NCBI RefSeq assembly: GCF_000550785.1
Contig: NZ_CP004350.1
Coordinates: 2,894,009-2,958,008, forward strand
Length of the DNA: 64,000 bases
Source of the DNA: Corynebacterium casei LMG S-19264
Lineage (GTDB): Bacteria > Actinomycetota > Actinomycetes > Mycobacteriales > Mycobacteriaceae
Direction of reading: 5' to 3'
Shown here: positions 36,653-45,077 of the stretch, piece by piece
How the letters are laid out: every line of letters begins with the position of its first letter
Position numbering within the stretch: position 1 is the first letter of the stretch
The notes under the pieces: model-generated
What the model saw: the letters and a program-made list of their open reading frames with translations, nothing else
Database searches by the model: none
Told to the model about the DNA's origin: nothing
Position numbers and translations under genes: made by a program

Positions 36653-37330
36653 CTAGTCCACCTCGGTGTCAGCCCAGCGGGTGACGGTCCATTGGCCGAA
36701 TTCTTCACCGCGCGGTTCGAGCACCACAAAGCGGCAGTTTTGCAGGTAACCGGTGAACGCGAAGTCCCCGTCAATATTGTTGGACGCGTGCGTTGCCACT
36801 AGCCGGATGGCGGCGCCGTGGGAGACCACCACGACATCATCGTCATCGCCCAGTCTTGCCGCGACATTTTCCAGAACCGACTGGTAGCGCGCCAGCACAT
36901 CCCGGTAGGTTTCACCACCCGGGCAGCAGGCCTCAGCGTCGCCGGCCAGCCAGCCGCGCAGCGCGGTGGAATACCCACGGTGAGCATCTTCAGAATTGCT
37001 CATCTCATATTCGCCGGTGAAGACCTCATGAATTCCGGTGCGCACATCAACATCCACGGTAAACTCCGGCAAGTCAGCGGTTCGCTCAAAAGACCGCGCT
37101 GCCAACATCGAGGTCTGCTGGGCGCGCAGCGCCACCGAGCTAATGATTCCGCGCAGACGCCCCTTCTCACCGTCGCCAGCGGCAACCAGGTGAGCTAATT
37201 CAATGCCCACATCTGTGGCCTGTTCGCGGCCGCGTTCAGTCAGTTCAGCACCGGGTGGACGAGTATCCAGCAAGCGTTCAACATTGGAAAAGGTTTGGCC
37301 GTGGCGCAGCAAGATGATTCGTCCAGTCAT
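36653..37330 (-). CDS. Histidine phosphatase superfamily protein (phosphoglycerate-mutase-like)
   Basis: A 225-residue cytoplasmic phosphatase of the cofactor-dependent PGM-like family. The catalytic phospho-His is in ILLRHGQTFSN, the second conserved His in VVSHGAAIRLVA, and the proton-donor Glu region in GIHEVFTGEYE. It is shorter than the true glycolytic mutase and varied in substrate, so the reaction is open. The ATG at 37330 gives the normal start MTGRIILLRHG; the frame extends upstream into pheA. It follows pheA with 10 bp between stop and start, the same pair as Rv3837c/Rv3838c in Mycobacterium. Confidence 0.9.
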   Translation of the reverse strand: MTGRIILLRHGQTFSNVERLLDTRPPGAELTERGREQATDVGIELAHLVAAGDGEKGRLRGIISSVALRAQQTSMLAARSFERTADLPEFTVDVDVRTGIHEVFTGEYEMSNSEDAHRGYSTALRGWLAGDAEACCPGGETYRDVLARYQSVLENVAARLGDDDDVVVVSHGAAIRLVATHASNNIDGDFAFTGYLQNCRFVVLEPRGEEFGQWTVTRWADTEVD

Positions 37331-37340
37331 GACATCAAAC

Positions 37341-38255
37341 CTAGTGACCCTCACGCACCTTTGCTACCCAAGCGGTCGCCTTATCAAACTCCGTGGTGTC
37401 CAACTTCGGCCCCGACTGGTCAGCCGATGGCCACGACCCAATAAAACGCAGGTTCTCCGTGCGCAGCCACAATGCGCGCAGCGCCTCCGACAGCGGCTCG
37501 TCTTCAATATGCCCAGCCAAGTCAATGAAGAAGTTATAGGTACCGAATTTCTTGCGCGTTGGGCGCGATTCAATGCGCAGCATATCCACGTGGCGGTAGG
37601 CGAATTCCTGCAGAATACTCGCCAAAGAACCCGGCTCGTGCGGCACCGTAAACACCACAGAGGTGCGGTCATTGCCGGTGCGCGGGGTCGGCTTTCCTGG
37701 CTTTCCCACCAGTACAAAGCGCGTGGTCGCCCCCTTGACGTCAGCAACAGAACTAGCCAACACATCCAGCCCAAAGATCTCCGCCGCACGCTCCGGTGCC
37801 GCCGCGGCATCCACTTCCCCGTGCGCAACCGCCTCCGCTGCCGCGCCATTCGATGACGCCGGCTGGAACTTCACATCCGGAATATTCTCCGCCAGCCAGC
37901 CACGGACTTGCTGGTAGGCAACGGGATGGGTGGCGATCGTGGAGACATCGGCAAGCTTTAAGCCCTTTTTCACCATGATGGCGAAAGCCACCTCCAAGTC
38001 CACCTCGCGGTAGACCTGCAATGGCTCCCCCTCCGTAAAAGCATCAAAAGTGTTAGTCACCGCGCCATCCACAGAATTCTCAATAGCCACGCACGCAAAC
38101 TCCGCGCGCCCCTCACGCACCGCCTTGAACGCCTCCGACGGCGAGTTGACCGGCAGCTTCTCAATATCATTCACAGCGCCCATCTCCCCAAAAGCAACCA
38201 GAGCTGCTTCAGTAAACGTTCCTGCTGGTCCCAGATAAGCCACGGTTGAAGTCAT
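37341..38255 (-). CDS. pheA: Prephenate dehydratase
   Basis: Converts prephenate to phenylpyruvate in phenylalanine synthesis. The 304-residue monofunctional protein has an N-terminal catalytic domain (VAYLGPAGTFTEAAL, ATHPVAYQQVRGWL, the signature GATTRFVLVGKP) and a C-terminal ACT domain (EPGSLASILQEFAY, RIESRPTRKKFGTYNFF) for feedback control by phenylalanine. No chorismate mutase domain is fused. It is first of a two-gene operon with the histidine phosphatase. TAGATT ends 7 nt before the ATG, so the message may be leaderless. Confidence 0.96.
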   Translation of the reverse strand: MTSTVAYLGPAGTFTEAALVAFGEMGAVNDIEKLPVNSPSEAFKAVREGRAEFACVAIENSVDGAVTNTFDAFTEGEPLQVYREVDLEVAFAIMVKKGLKLADVSTIATHPVAYQQVRGWLAENIPDVKFQPASSNGAAAEAVAHGEVDAAAAPERAAEIFGLDVLASSVADVKGATTRFVLVGKPGKPTPRTGNDRTSVVFTVPHEPGSLASILQEFAYRHVDMLRIESRPTRKKFGTYNFFIDLAGHIEDEPLSEALRALWLRTENLRFIGSWPSADQSGPKLDTTEFDKATAWVAKVREGH

Positions 38256-38262
38256 GCCTTCT

Positions 38263-38268
38263 AATCTA
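38263..38268 (-). promoter_or_regulatory. -10 hexamer of pheA, predicted leaderless
   Basis: TAGATT on the minus strand ends 7 nt before the pheA ATG at 38255. AGAAGG lies between but is too close to the ATG to act as a ribosome site. Confidence 0.45.
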
Positions 38269-38288
38269 AACCACTAACGTTGCTATGT

Positions 38289-39470
38289 ATGGATTCCAGG
38301 TTTAGCCTTAAGCAATTGGCACGCGATTTATCGTCGCTCACGCCGCAAGAACACGGCTTTACCTACATTGATACCTCCCGCCGCCCGAAGGCTACCGGCC
38401 GGTTGTCGGGGTGGATATTATCCGCGAAAGACCTGAATGATGTCGCCGGCATGCCCACCTCACTGGGCGCCAAGCACCGCGCGTATAACGCAGAGACTAC
38501 CGATGCCACCATCGCCGCCTTGGAAGACCAGGGCGCGCTGATTGTGGGTAAATCTTCCACCCCGGAGCTTGGCCTGCGCGTAGATACGGAGCCGGTGGAT
38601 ATGCCGCATCCGGAAAATCCCTTGCATCCCGGCGCCACGCCTGGCGGGTCTTCCGGTGGCGCCGCGGTGCAGGTGGCGCGGGGTTTGTTGCGGGCGGCGC
38701 ATGGTTCCGATGGTGGCGGTTCGCTGCGTGTTCCGGCCGCGGCGTGTGGCGTGGTGGGCTTCAAGCAGTCCGGCACGGATCTGGGCGTTTCGGGCTTTAT
38801 CACCCGCACGGTTGCTGATGCCGCCTTCCTCCACGACATCACCCCGCGTCCCGCGCCTGCGCGCGTTGGTGTGCTCAAGCAGCCGCTTTTCGCGCACACT
38901 CGCGTCGACCCGCGGCATTTGCGCGCGGTGGATGAGGCGACGTCCCAGCTTTCTGCCGCGGGCTATCCGGTGCAGGAGATTGCGCCTTATCCCACCGCCG
39001 ATGTGACCTTTGAGTCTTTCCGCCACATTTTCACCTCCCGCCTGGCGGGCATGGATGCCGGTGAGGGCTATTTCGAGTGGGTGCGGCAGCAGGGGTTAAA
39101 GGTTTCAGAGCGCATGCTTGCCGATGCCCTCCGCCACACCAACGGCCTCCCCCGCCTTTTGGCAGACTGCTGGCAAGTCGATGCGATTATCACCCCGATG
39201 CTGGCCTATACCCCGCCGCAGATTGGCACCTTCTTGGCGCTGGACCACGAAGAGAACTTTATGGAGCAAACGCGGTGGTCGCCGTGGGGTTCGCTGTTTA
39301 ATGTTGCGCAGCTACCCGCGATTTCAGTGCCGTGGTCCATATCCCCCGGTGTGAGCACTCCGCAGGCGCGAACACCCCAGGCTGCGCAAACACCCGTGGG
39401 TGTTCAAGTAGGCTCAGTGACGTTAAATGATGCACAGCTTCTTCACCTCGCGTCTGTCCTTCACGTCTAA
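38289..39470 (+). CDS. Amidase signature family protein
   Basis: A 393-residue amidohydrolase with a Ser-cisSer-Lys triad: Lys in VGKSSTPELGLR and the serines in GATPGGSSGGAAVQV, followed by AAHGSDGGGSLRVPAAACG. It is somewhat short for the family. The substrate cannot be read from sequence; generic amides are the safe call. It is paralogous to the amidase at 57491-58633, sharing an N-terminal block (LTPQEHGF, LSGWIL, AKDLNDVAGMPT). The ATG at 38289 is chosen over an in-frame TTG at 38280; no ribosome site is seen for either. It is divergent from pheA with only 33 bp between starts, so the promoters must overlap. A CPBP gene follows 14 bp later. Confidence 0.88.
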   Translation: MDSRFSLKQLARDLSSLTPQEHGFTYIDTSRRPKATGRLSGWILSAKDLNDVAGMPTSLGAKHRAYNAETTDATIAALEDQGALIVGKSSTPELGLRVDTEPVDMPHPENPLHPGATPGGSSGGAAVQVARGLLRAAHGSDGGGSLRVPAAACGVVGFKQSGTDLGVSGFITRTVADAAFLHDITPRPAPARVGVLKQPLFAHTRVDPRHLRAVDEATSQLSAAGYPVQEIAPYPTADVTFESFRHIFTSRLAGMDAGEGYFEWVRQQGLKVSERMLADALRHTNGLPRLLADCWQVDAIITPMLAYTPPQIGTFLALDHEENFMEQTRWSPWGSLFNVAQLPAISVPWSISPGVSTPQARTPQAAQTPVGVQVGSVTLNDAQLLHLASVLHV

Positions 39471-39484
39471 GGTTTCATGTCCTC

Positions 39485-40222
39485 ATGAGCGTTTCGCAGT
39501 CCCCGCAGCGCATCCGCGCGGAGATTCTCATAGTTTTGGCCATTACTTTTGGCATCTCTGGTGTGCGCGCAATTTTGCGCCTGGTGGATTCGTTGTTGGA
39601 TCCGGCGCCGTTGAATGAACAAAGCGTGACGCTCAATGCACCGCAGTCGGACTTGGCGTGGCTGGATATCGCGCTGCAGCTATGCTCCGCCGGGGTGCTG
39701 TTCGCTTATGGTTCACTCGCTTTGTTCTTGCTCGCTGGCTCTGGAATCCGCTTGCAGCTGCCGAAGCTCAGCGATGTTGGCTGGGGTGCCGCGTTGGCCG
39801 CACTCATTGGCATTCCGGGCCTGGTCTTGTATGTCTCCGCCGTGCACTTGGGCTTGTCAAAGGAAGTTATCCCCACTGCTTTTGATAATGCGTGGGTGGA
39901 AGCCCCCGCGTTGCTTTTGTGGTCTGGTGCCAATGCCTTCGGTGAAGAAATAGTGGTGGTCATGTGGTTGATGAATCGCCTCAAGCACCTGGGCTGGTCA
40001 CTTCCTGCGGTTATCGGGGCATCATCGCTGCTGCGCGGCTCCTACCACCTGTACCAGGGCGTATCAGCTGGGTTCGGCAACATCATCATGGGTGTTGTCT
40101 TTTGCTACTTCTACCACCGCACCGGGCGGGTATGGCCGCTAGTTATCGCGCATTTTCTCATCGATGCCGTCGCATTCGTCGGATACTCTTTGCTCGGAGA
40201 TCTCTCCCTGTTTGGTCTGTAA
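39485..40222 (+). CDS. CPBP family intramembrane protein (CAAX protease-like)
   Basis: A 245-residue polytopic membrane protein with about 6-7 hydrophobic helices. The CPBP/Abi region shows NAFGEEIVVVMWLMNRLKHL (paired glutamates), then LLRGSYHLYQG and IAHFLIDAVAF with conserved histidines. The Arg of the usual EExxxR motif is replaced by Val, a variant I associate with actinobacterial members. It may be a protease or a non-enzymatic relative. It follows the amidase gene by 14 bp and so is likely cotranscribed. Substrate unknown. Confidence 0.85.
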   Translation: MSVSQSPQRIRAEILIVLAITFGISGVRAILRLVDSLLDPAPLNEQSVTLNAPQSDLAWLDIALQLCSAGVLFAYGSLALFLLAGSGIRLQLPKLSDVGWGAALAALIGIPGLVLYVSAVHLGLSKEVIPTAFDNAWVEAPALLLWSGANAFGEEIVVVMWLMNRLKHLGWSLPAVIGASSLLRGSYHLYQGVSAGFGNIIMGVVFCYFYHRTGRVWPLVIAHFLIDAVAFVGYSLLGDLSLFGL

Positions 40223-40269
40223 TGCTGCTTTTGCGTGCTGATCGGTTCTAGATTGCGGGGTGCGGCTTG

Positions 40270-40275
40270 TAGTCT
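40270..40275 (+). promoter_or_regulatory. -10 hexamer of lcpB, predicted leaderless
   Basis: TAGTCT, preceded by TTG (an extended -10-like context), ends 6 nt before the ATG at 40282. Confidence 0.5.
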
Positions 40276-40281
40276 TAAGCC

Positions 40282-41739
40282 ATGACTTTTTCCGGCCGCG
40301 ACCCTCACCGCGAATCCCGCCGTGCCGGCGCCAGCCGTTCGGGCAATGGACCTTCGGCTAATCAGCCAGCCAATGACCCATCACGCTATGTGTTAGGCGC
40401 CGATGGCAAGCCGTTGCGCGACCGCTACGGCCGCCCGGTCATGCGCCGCGAATCCGGCCAACGCCCAGCGCAGCGCCCACCGCGCCGCACCCCGCGCACC
40501 GATGGCCGCCAAGAACCATCCGCCGGTACTTTCCGCGCGCAGCCTGACCAGACTCGTTTCGACATCGGCCCGCGCGGCAACAACCCACGCCGCGCTGCAG
40601 GTGCCGCTGGCGCAGCGGGTGCTGCCGGTGTCGCCGGCGCGGCCGGGGCATATGGCACCGGTGCTGCGCAGGGCCACCCGCGCCAGCAGATGCCATCGGA
40701 AAGCTACAATGCCCAAATCCCAGCACCCGTGCAACGCCAGTTCCAGGGCGCCGGATATGTCGGCGAACCCGGACCCCAGCCGAATAGCCCACATCGGAAT
40801 GGCGGACGCCGCGGCGGTGCCCGCCGCAAACGCGGCAATCCCGTCAAACGATTCTTCGGATGCACTGGCTGGATTGTCATCGCCTTAGTCATTGCGCTGG
40901 TCGTGTTCGTGTTCTGGACTGATTCACGCCTCTCGCGCACGGATGCCCTGCCAGTTGGCAGCTCATCGAGCGGCTCTGGCACCAACTGGTTGCTGGTCGG
41001 CTCCGACTCCCGCCAAGGGCTAAGCGAAGAAGACCAAGCCGCACTGGGCACCGGCGGCGACGTCGGTGTCGGGCGCACCGACACCATCATGGTGCTGCAC
41101 ATCCCGAACTCCGGCACCGCCCAATTGGTATCCATTCCGCGCGATAGCTACGTCAACGTCCCCGGCTTCGGCGAGGACAAAATCAACGCCGCCTTTACCT
41201 ACGGCGGCCCGCAGTTGCTTGCCCAAACCGTGGAACAAGCTACTGGCCTGGGCATTGACCACTACGCCGAGATCGGCATGGGTGGTCTCGCCAACGTCGT
41301 CGACGCTGTCGGCGGTGTCAACATTTGCGTGGATGAGCCCATCATGGACCCACTCGCCGGCATTGACCTAGCTGCCGGATGCCAAGATCTAGAAGGCGCC
41401 GATGCGCTTGGCTACGTCCGCACCCGCGCCACCGCCATGGGTGACCTGGACCGTGTGGAACGCCAACGCGAATTCTTCGCCGCCCTGCTGGACAAAATCA
41501 CCTCACCATCCACGCTGGCCAACCCATTCCGCGCAGTATCCTTGGTCAACCACACCGCGCAATCATTCATGGTCAACGAAGATGACCACGTCTGGCACCT
41601 CGCCCGCGTAGCCCTGGCGATGTCCTCCGGCGTGGAAACCCAAACCATCCCAGTCGGCGGGTTCATGGACACCGCCGTAGGCAACGTCGTCCTCTGGGAC
41701 GAAGCCGGCGCCCAAGAGCTATTCAGCTCCATGCAGTAA
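40282..41739 (+). CDS. lcpB: LytR-CpsA-Psr (LCP) family phosphotransferase
   Basis: Membrane-anchored LCP enzyme that joins arabinogalactan to peptidoglycan. The 485-residue protein has a long basic cytoplasmic N-terminus (Arg/Pro-rich, with an Ala/Gly repeat near 108-130). One transmembrane helix lies at about 196-214, then the extracellular LCP domain: WLLVGSDSRQG, GRTDTIMVLHIP, LVSIPRDSYVNVPG and ALGYVRTRATAMGDLDRVERQ, with the Arg/Asp residues that bind the polyprenyl pyrophosphate. No LytR C-terminal domain is present. The symbol is by proximity to pheA, as I recall for C. glutamicum LcpB. It acts downstream of the galactan and arabinan genes in the first 20 kb. Confidence 0.9.
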   Translation: MTFSGRDPHRESRRAGASRSGNGPSANQPANDPSRYVLGADGKPLRDRYGRPVMRRESGQRPAQRPPRRTPRTDGRQEPSAGTFRAQPDQTRFDIGPRGNNPRRAAGAAGAAGAAGVAGAAGAYGTGAAQGHPRQQMPSESYNAQIPAPVQRQFQGAGYVGEPGPQPNSPHRNGGRRGGARRKRGNPVKRFFGCTGWIVIALVIALVVFVFWTDSRLSRTDALPVGSSSSGSGTNWLLVGSDSRQGLSEEDQAALGTGGDVGVGRTDTIMVLHIPNSGTAQLVSIPRDSYVNVPGFGEDKINAAFTYGGPQLLAQTVEQATGLGIDHYAEIGMGGLANVVDAVGGVNICVDEPIMDPLAGIDLAAGCQDLEGADALGYVRTRATAMGDLDRVERQREFFAALLDKITSPSTLANPFRAVSLVNHTAQSFMVNEDDHVWHLARVALAMSSGVETQTIPVGGFMDTAVGNVVLWDEAGAQELFSSMQ

Positions 41740-41762
41740 ATCCTCGGAGCCTTCGCTCCTGC

Positions 41763-41799
41763 GGTTTACTGTGGTTTACCGGGATTTTCTGGGGTTTAC
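41763..41799. repeat. Phased GGTTTAC repeats after lcpB
   Basis: GGTTTAC occurs three times, starting at 41763, 41773 and 41793, so 10 and 20 bp apart. The helical phasing is what a protein-binding site would show; the role is unknown. Confidence 0.45.
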
Positions 41800-41908
41800 T
41801 GAGATTTGTTGGGGCGTCCGGGGTTCGGAACCGGTTTTGGGATCGCTGAATTGAGCGGCATGGTAACCCATCCCGCTTGAACAGCAACCAAGCCGTGACC
41901 TGGGGTTA

Positions 41909-43012
41909 TTAGATCAGGTCCATTGCTCCCATCGTGCTGAGGTCATGCGTGTTGCCCAGGAGTTTTCCGCCTGGGGTAACAAGCTTGACCTGTCCGCGGT
42001 GGCGCATCATCCGACCTCGACTTTTCTCGCGGCGCCTTGCCCGGGCGCCGTCGTCGTTGACACCGTTGTGATAAGCACACAGCGTGGACAGATTTGACGG
42101 GTTCGTCTGCCCACCATTCTTATGCGCATCTAGGTGGTGTACCTGGCATCTATCGGCCGGAACCTTGCAATCGGGCCACGGGCACACCAGGTTTTCTGCC
42201 ATGGCCAAGATTCGCTGCTTGCCTGAAGCGAAGCGCGCTTCATACAGATTTACCGGCCCGGCGGTGGGGTGGAACAGTCCGGCATAAATTTTATCGCCGA
42301 GCGCTCCGGACATTGCAAGGTTAACGATCTCCGCACCGGTCATGGTCGTGCCGTCGGAGGCTCCGATGATGGACTCGTCGCCTTCACCACGGAGAATCGT
42401 CGCGGACTGATCTAAACCAATAGCAATAACAGTGCGGTATTCGGGTTTAAGAACACCACCGCCGCCATCGATGTGTTTCCAAAACGCTTCTAACAATGCT
42501 TTCGAGCGGGGTTGGTCCGTGGTGGATATGGCATCAAGGGTCTTCTCAAAGTCGATGATCCGGCGCTGAGTATCGGTAATACTCATCGTGACCATGCCAT
42601 TTTTCGGGCGGCTAATACGCATACCGGGTTCTTTTGGTTTGTCACCAACGAGTTCGTCGACGCGCTGGTTGCCCAGAGCATTGACTTCTTCATAAGTGCC
42701 CTCATGCGCAATCAACTCAGCACGGAGTTTCCACGCGGCACCGCGCTTTTTCTTTAACTTCTGAGCGTGACTATCAATCATCTGTAGGCGCTCCATACTC
42801 AACCCGCGCTCTTCGGCGAGTGCTACGGACTCGTGCTGAAGGCGTGGTGAGTCGGTGGAGCCGAAGAAGACGTCGGCTATTTTAGAGTGCTTTCTTGCTG
42901 TCTTGAGTGCCAGCCCATCGGCGGCCATGTCATAAACGGAGAGCTGCGCCATATCTCTTAAAACACCCACCGCCTGGGTGGCGTGTTGTATGAATGCTTT
43001 GTAATTTTTCAT
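41909..43012 (-). CDS. HNH endonuclease family protein (DUF222-type)
   Basis: A 367-residue protein with an N-terminal helical DUF222-like region and a C-terminal HNH nuclease domain: CPWPDCKVPADRCQVHHLDA, then NGGQTNPSNLSTLCAYHN with its metal-binding cysteines and histidines. Such proteins occur in many copies in corynebacteria and mycobacteria (13E12-type repeats) and move between loci. The target is unknown. The ATG at 43012 is preferred over a GTG at 43045, which has no ribosome site. It is a single-gene unit, with the DUF5926 terminator directly upstream. Confidence 0.85.
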   Translation of the reverse strand: MKNYKAFIQHATQAVGVLRDMAQLSVYDMAADGLALKTARKHSKIADVFFGSTDSPRLQHESVALAEERGLSMERLQMIDSHAQKLKKKRGAAWKLRAELIAHEGTYEEVNALGNQRVDELVGDKPKEPGMRISRPKNGMVTMSITDTQRRIIDFEKTLDAISTTDQPRSKALLEAFWKHIDGGGGVLKPEYRTVIAIGLDQSATILRGEGDESIIGASDGTTMTGAEIVNLAMSGALGDKIYAGLFHPTAGPVNLYEARFASGKQRILAMAENLVCPWPDCKVPADRCQVHHLDAHKNGGQTNPSNLSTLCAYHNGVNDDGARARRREKSRGRMMRHRGQVKLVTPGGKLLGNTHDLSTMGAMDLI

Positions 43013-43137
43013 AACTTCGACGCTAAACCCAAAGCGCAACCCCACACCAGAGCAAGCCTCAAAATCTGTGAATAACTACGTTGACACGTCACGCAAAGGC
43101 CTAAGTTATCCACAGGCAGCACCCTTGAGAGCCGAAA

Positions 43138-43180
43138 AAGCCTGCTTCCGCACCCCTCTATGGGGTGGCGAAGCAGGCTT
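43138..43180 (-). terminator. Rho-independent terminator of the DUF5926 gene
   Basis: AAGCCTGCTTC pairs with GAAGCAGGCTT at the ends of the element, with an inner CACCCC/GGGGTG stem. On the minus strand TTTTT follows. Confidence 0.9.
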
Positions 43181-43201
43181 CGAGCTATTAAAAGCGCAGT
43201 T

Positions 43202-44122
43202 TTAGCGCAGGGTGACCTGGCGGGACTTCAGGTTCTCCAGCTGCTTGCGCTCTTCAGGGTTGAGCTGAGCGTCGTTATCGATCTCAGCCTTCAACGCCTT
43301 CTCCACGCGAGCAAGCTCAGACTCATAAGAGTCATAAGCAACCTCTGGCTGCAGGTCAAAGACTGGTGCAATCAAACCGTGGGTGCGGAAGACGCCAGCG
43401 AACTTGGTGCCCTCGCCTAGGTTCATCTCGCCACGAGCAGCAACGCGGGCAATCGCGTTTAGGACGCCGGTCTCGTTCTCGATTGGGAATACCCAACGGA
43501 TGTGCGCCTTGTCACCGCCGGAGTTAGCCCAGAACAAAGTGCCATCGATATCCGCGCCAACCTGGTGGGATTCAATGACGGTCTCATTAGCCTGGTTCAG
43601 GGTCTGCGCGATCTCAGGGGTGATCTGGGTGCCTTCTGGAATCCACCATGCAAAGTCCCGGTGGTCAGTAATCTCCAGAACCGCGGACTTGTCCAGGATG
43701 TCCTTCAGGTCTGGCTGCGCGCCATCGGCAGCAGTCGAATCCAAGGTTGCGCCGTCTTCGGCGTTCTTTACCCAGTTCAGGGCATACGCCAGGTCGCGGC
43801 CGGGGTTGTGGGTGTGGGTGCGAACCTGCAGCGCAACATATGCGGCGCCGCCAGCTTCCACGTCGCGCACCATAGCTGCCGATGCACCCGGCAAAATCGT
43901 ACACACATAAACGTCACGGTCAATGCCCTTGACGCTGAGCTTCGCGGTAGCTGAAGGAACGAATTCCTGCATCGCAATAAACTGGGTTTCAGCAGCTAAA
44001 TCACCGTATGGTCGGGGATCTTTTTCCAAAGCCGCACGCTCTGCCGCACGGGCAGCAAGCTTAGCTTGGCGGCGAGACATACCCTCAGGTAGTTCTTCTT
44101 TGTTCTTTTTCTTCTTGGCCAT
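43202..44122 (-). CDS. DUF5926 family protein
   Basis: A conserved actinobacterial protein of unknown function, 306 residues, cytoplasmic. The N-terminus is strongly basic (MAKKKKNKEELPEGMSRRQA). The body is soluble alpha/beta with no catalytic motif that I recognise; a conserved stretch is GTLFWANSGGDKAHIRWVFP. The C-terminal ~45 residues look helical and charged. Relatives have sometimes been labelled SecA-related, but no SecA motif is visible. It has its own strong terminator and lies 32 bp after the glycerophosphodiesterase stop region, on the same strand but downstream in coordinates. Confidence 0.88.
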   Translation of the reverse strand: MAKKKKNKEELPEGMSRRQAKLAARAAERAALEKDPRPYGDLAAETQFIAMQEFVPSATAKLSVKGIDRDVYVCTILPGASAAMVRDVEAGGAAYVALQVRTHTHNPGRDLAYALNWVKNAEDGATLDSTAADGAQPDLKDILDKSAVLEITDHRDFAWWIPEGTQITPEIAQTLNQANETVIESHQVGADIDGTLFWANSGGDKAHIRWVFPIENETGVLNAIARVAARGEMNLGEGTKFAGVFRTHGLIAPVFDLQPEVAYDSYESELARVEKALKAEIDNDAQLNPEERKQLENLKSRQVTLR

Positions 44123-44154
44123 GCCCTACACGATACAGTGACGTTTTAACCTGC

Positions 44155-44871
44155 TCACATTTGAATGGCGTGCAGCGCGACTTCGGGTTGGTTGGTGGCA
44201 AGAATGTCGACACCGTTGGCCCAGGCCCATTTCATGTCTTCAGGTTTGTCGATGGTCCACATGTACGTCGGCAGGCCATACGCGCCGATGGCAGATGGTT
44301 GTAGTTTGCCGCGCAGCAAAGACATGCCCAGGCCCGTTGGCTCAGAGAGCAAGACGTCAGGACGGTTGAAATGGCGTTCCCAATCACGACGCAGATAAAT
44401 CCGGTCCATGTGCGGCGCCAGGGATTTCATGCGGCGGATTGCCCGGTGGGAAAAGGAGATGATGTGAATGCGGGGGTCATCGATAAGCCCTGCATAACGC
44501 AGACGAAGCACCACCTGCTCCTCCAAAATGTCCCCCGCCGCACCCGGGTGCTTGGTCTCAATATAAAGATGCTGGCCGCTTGGCTCCCACATCTCTAAAA
44601 GCTCATCTAGCAGCAGCGGATACTGCTGCGGATGCTTTTCAGTACCGATGTCGGCGAGCTTTATCTCCGCCCAATCCAGCGCAGAGAGCTTACCGATGCG
44701 ATCTGAAGTCCTATCCAACGTTGCATCATGATTGACCACGACCTTGCCATCCCGCGACATCCGCACATCGCATTCGATGCCATGAATAGGCAGCTCCAAG
44801 GCCTTTTCAAAAGCCAGCGGGCTTAGCTCCGGATACTTTCCCGAATAGCCCCTATGCGCAACAATCTTCAA
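44155..44871 (-). CDS. glpQ: Glycerophosphodiester phosphodiesterase
   Basis: Hydrolyses glycerophosphodiesters to glycerol-3-phosphate and an alcohol. The 238-residue core has KIVAHRGYSGKYPELSPLAF (HRG motif), IECDVRMSRDGKVVVNHD (metal ligands ECDV and catalytic NHD), LYIETKHPG and a C-terminal YMWTIDKPEDMKWAWANGVD. I chose a TTG start at 44871, giving the standard beginning MKIVAHRG, with GAGG 9-10 nt before it. The frame is open 47 codons further upstream to 45012, but that part is not family-like. It has no signal, so it is cytoplasmic. The product, glycerol-3-phosphate, is the same as that of GlpK. Symbol by family and position; the exact paralogue number is uncertain. Confidence 0.88.
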   Translation of the reverse strand: MKIVAHRGYSGKYPELSPLAFEKALELPIHGIECDVRMSRDGKVVVNHDATLDRTSDRIGKLSALDWAEIKLADIGTEKHPQQYPLLLDELLEMWEPSGQHLYIETKHPGAAGDILEEQVVLRLRYAGLIDDPRIHIISFSHRAIRRMKSLAPHMDRIYLRRDWERHFNRPDVLLSEPTGLGMSLLRGKLQPSAIGAYGLPTYMWTIDKPEDMKWAWANGVDILATNQPEVALHAIQM

Positions 44872-45077
44872 CGTCCACGTCCCTCGCGGTTGGCGCCCAA
44901 ACACCGCCGGGCGCTTTTTCTCGTGCTCGTCCAACTCTAGTTCAACATCCATGCATGCGCCGGTCTGCTCGATTTGAAACCAACTCGCGCATTTCCCAGC
45001 CAAGGCTTCCAATGCGGTGTTAACATCCCTGTAGGGGATTGGTCAGCCTCTTAACAGCGAACGGGGAGTCTTTTATT

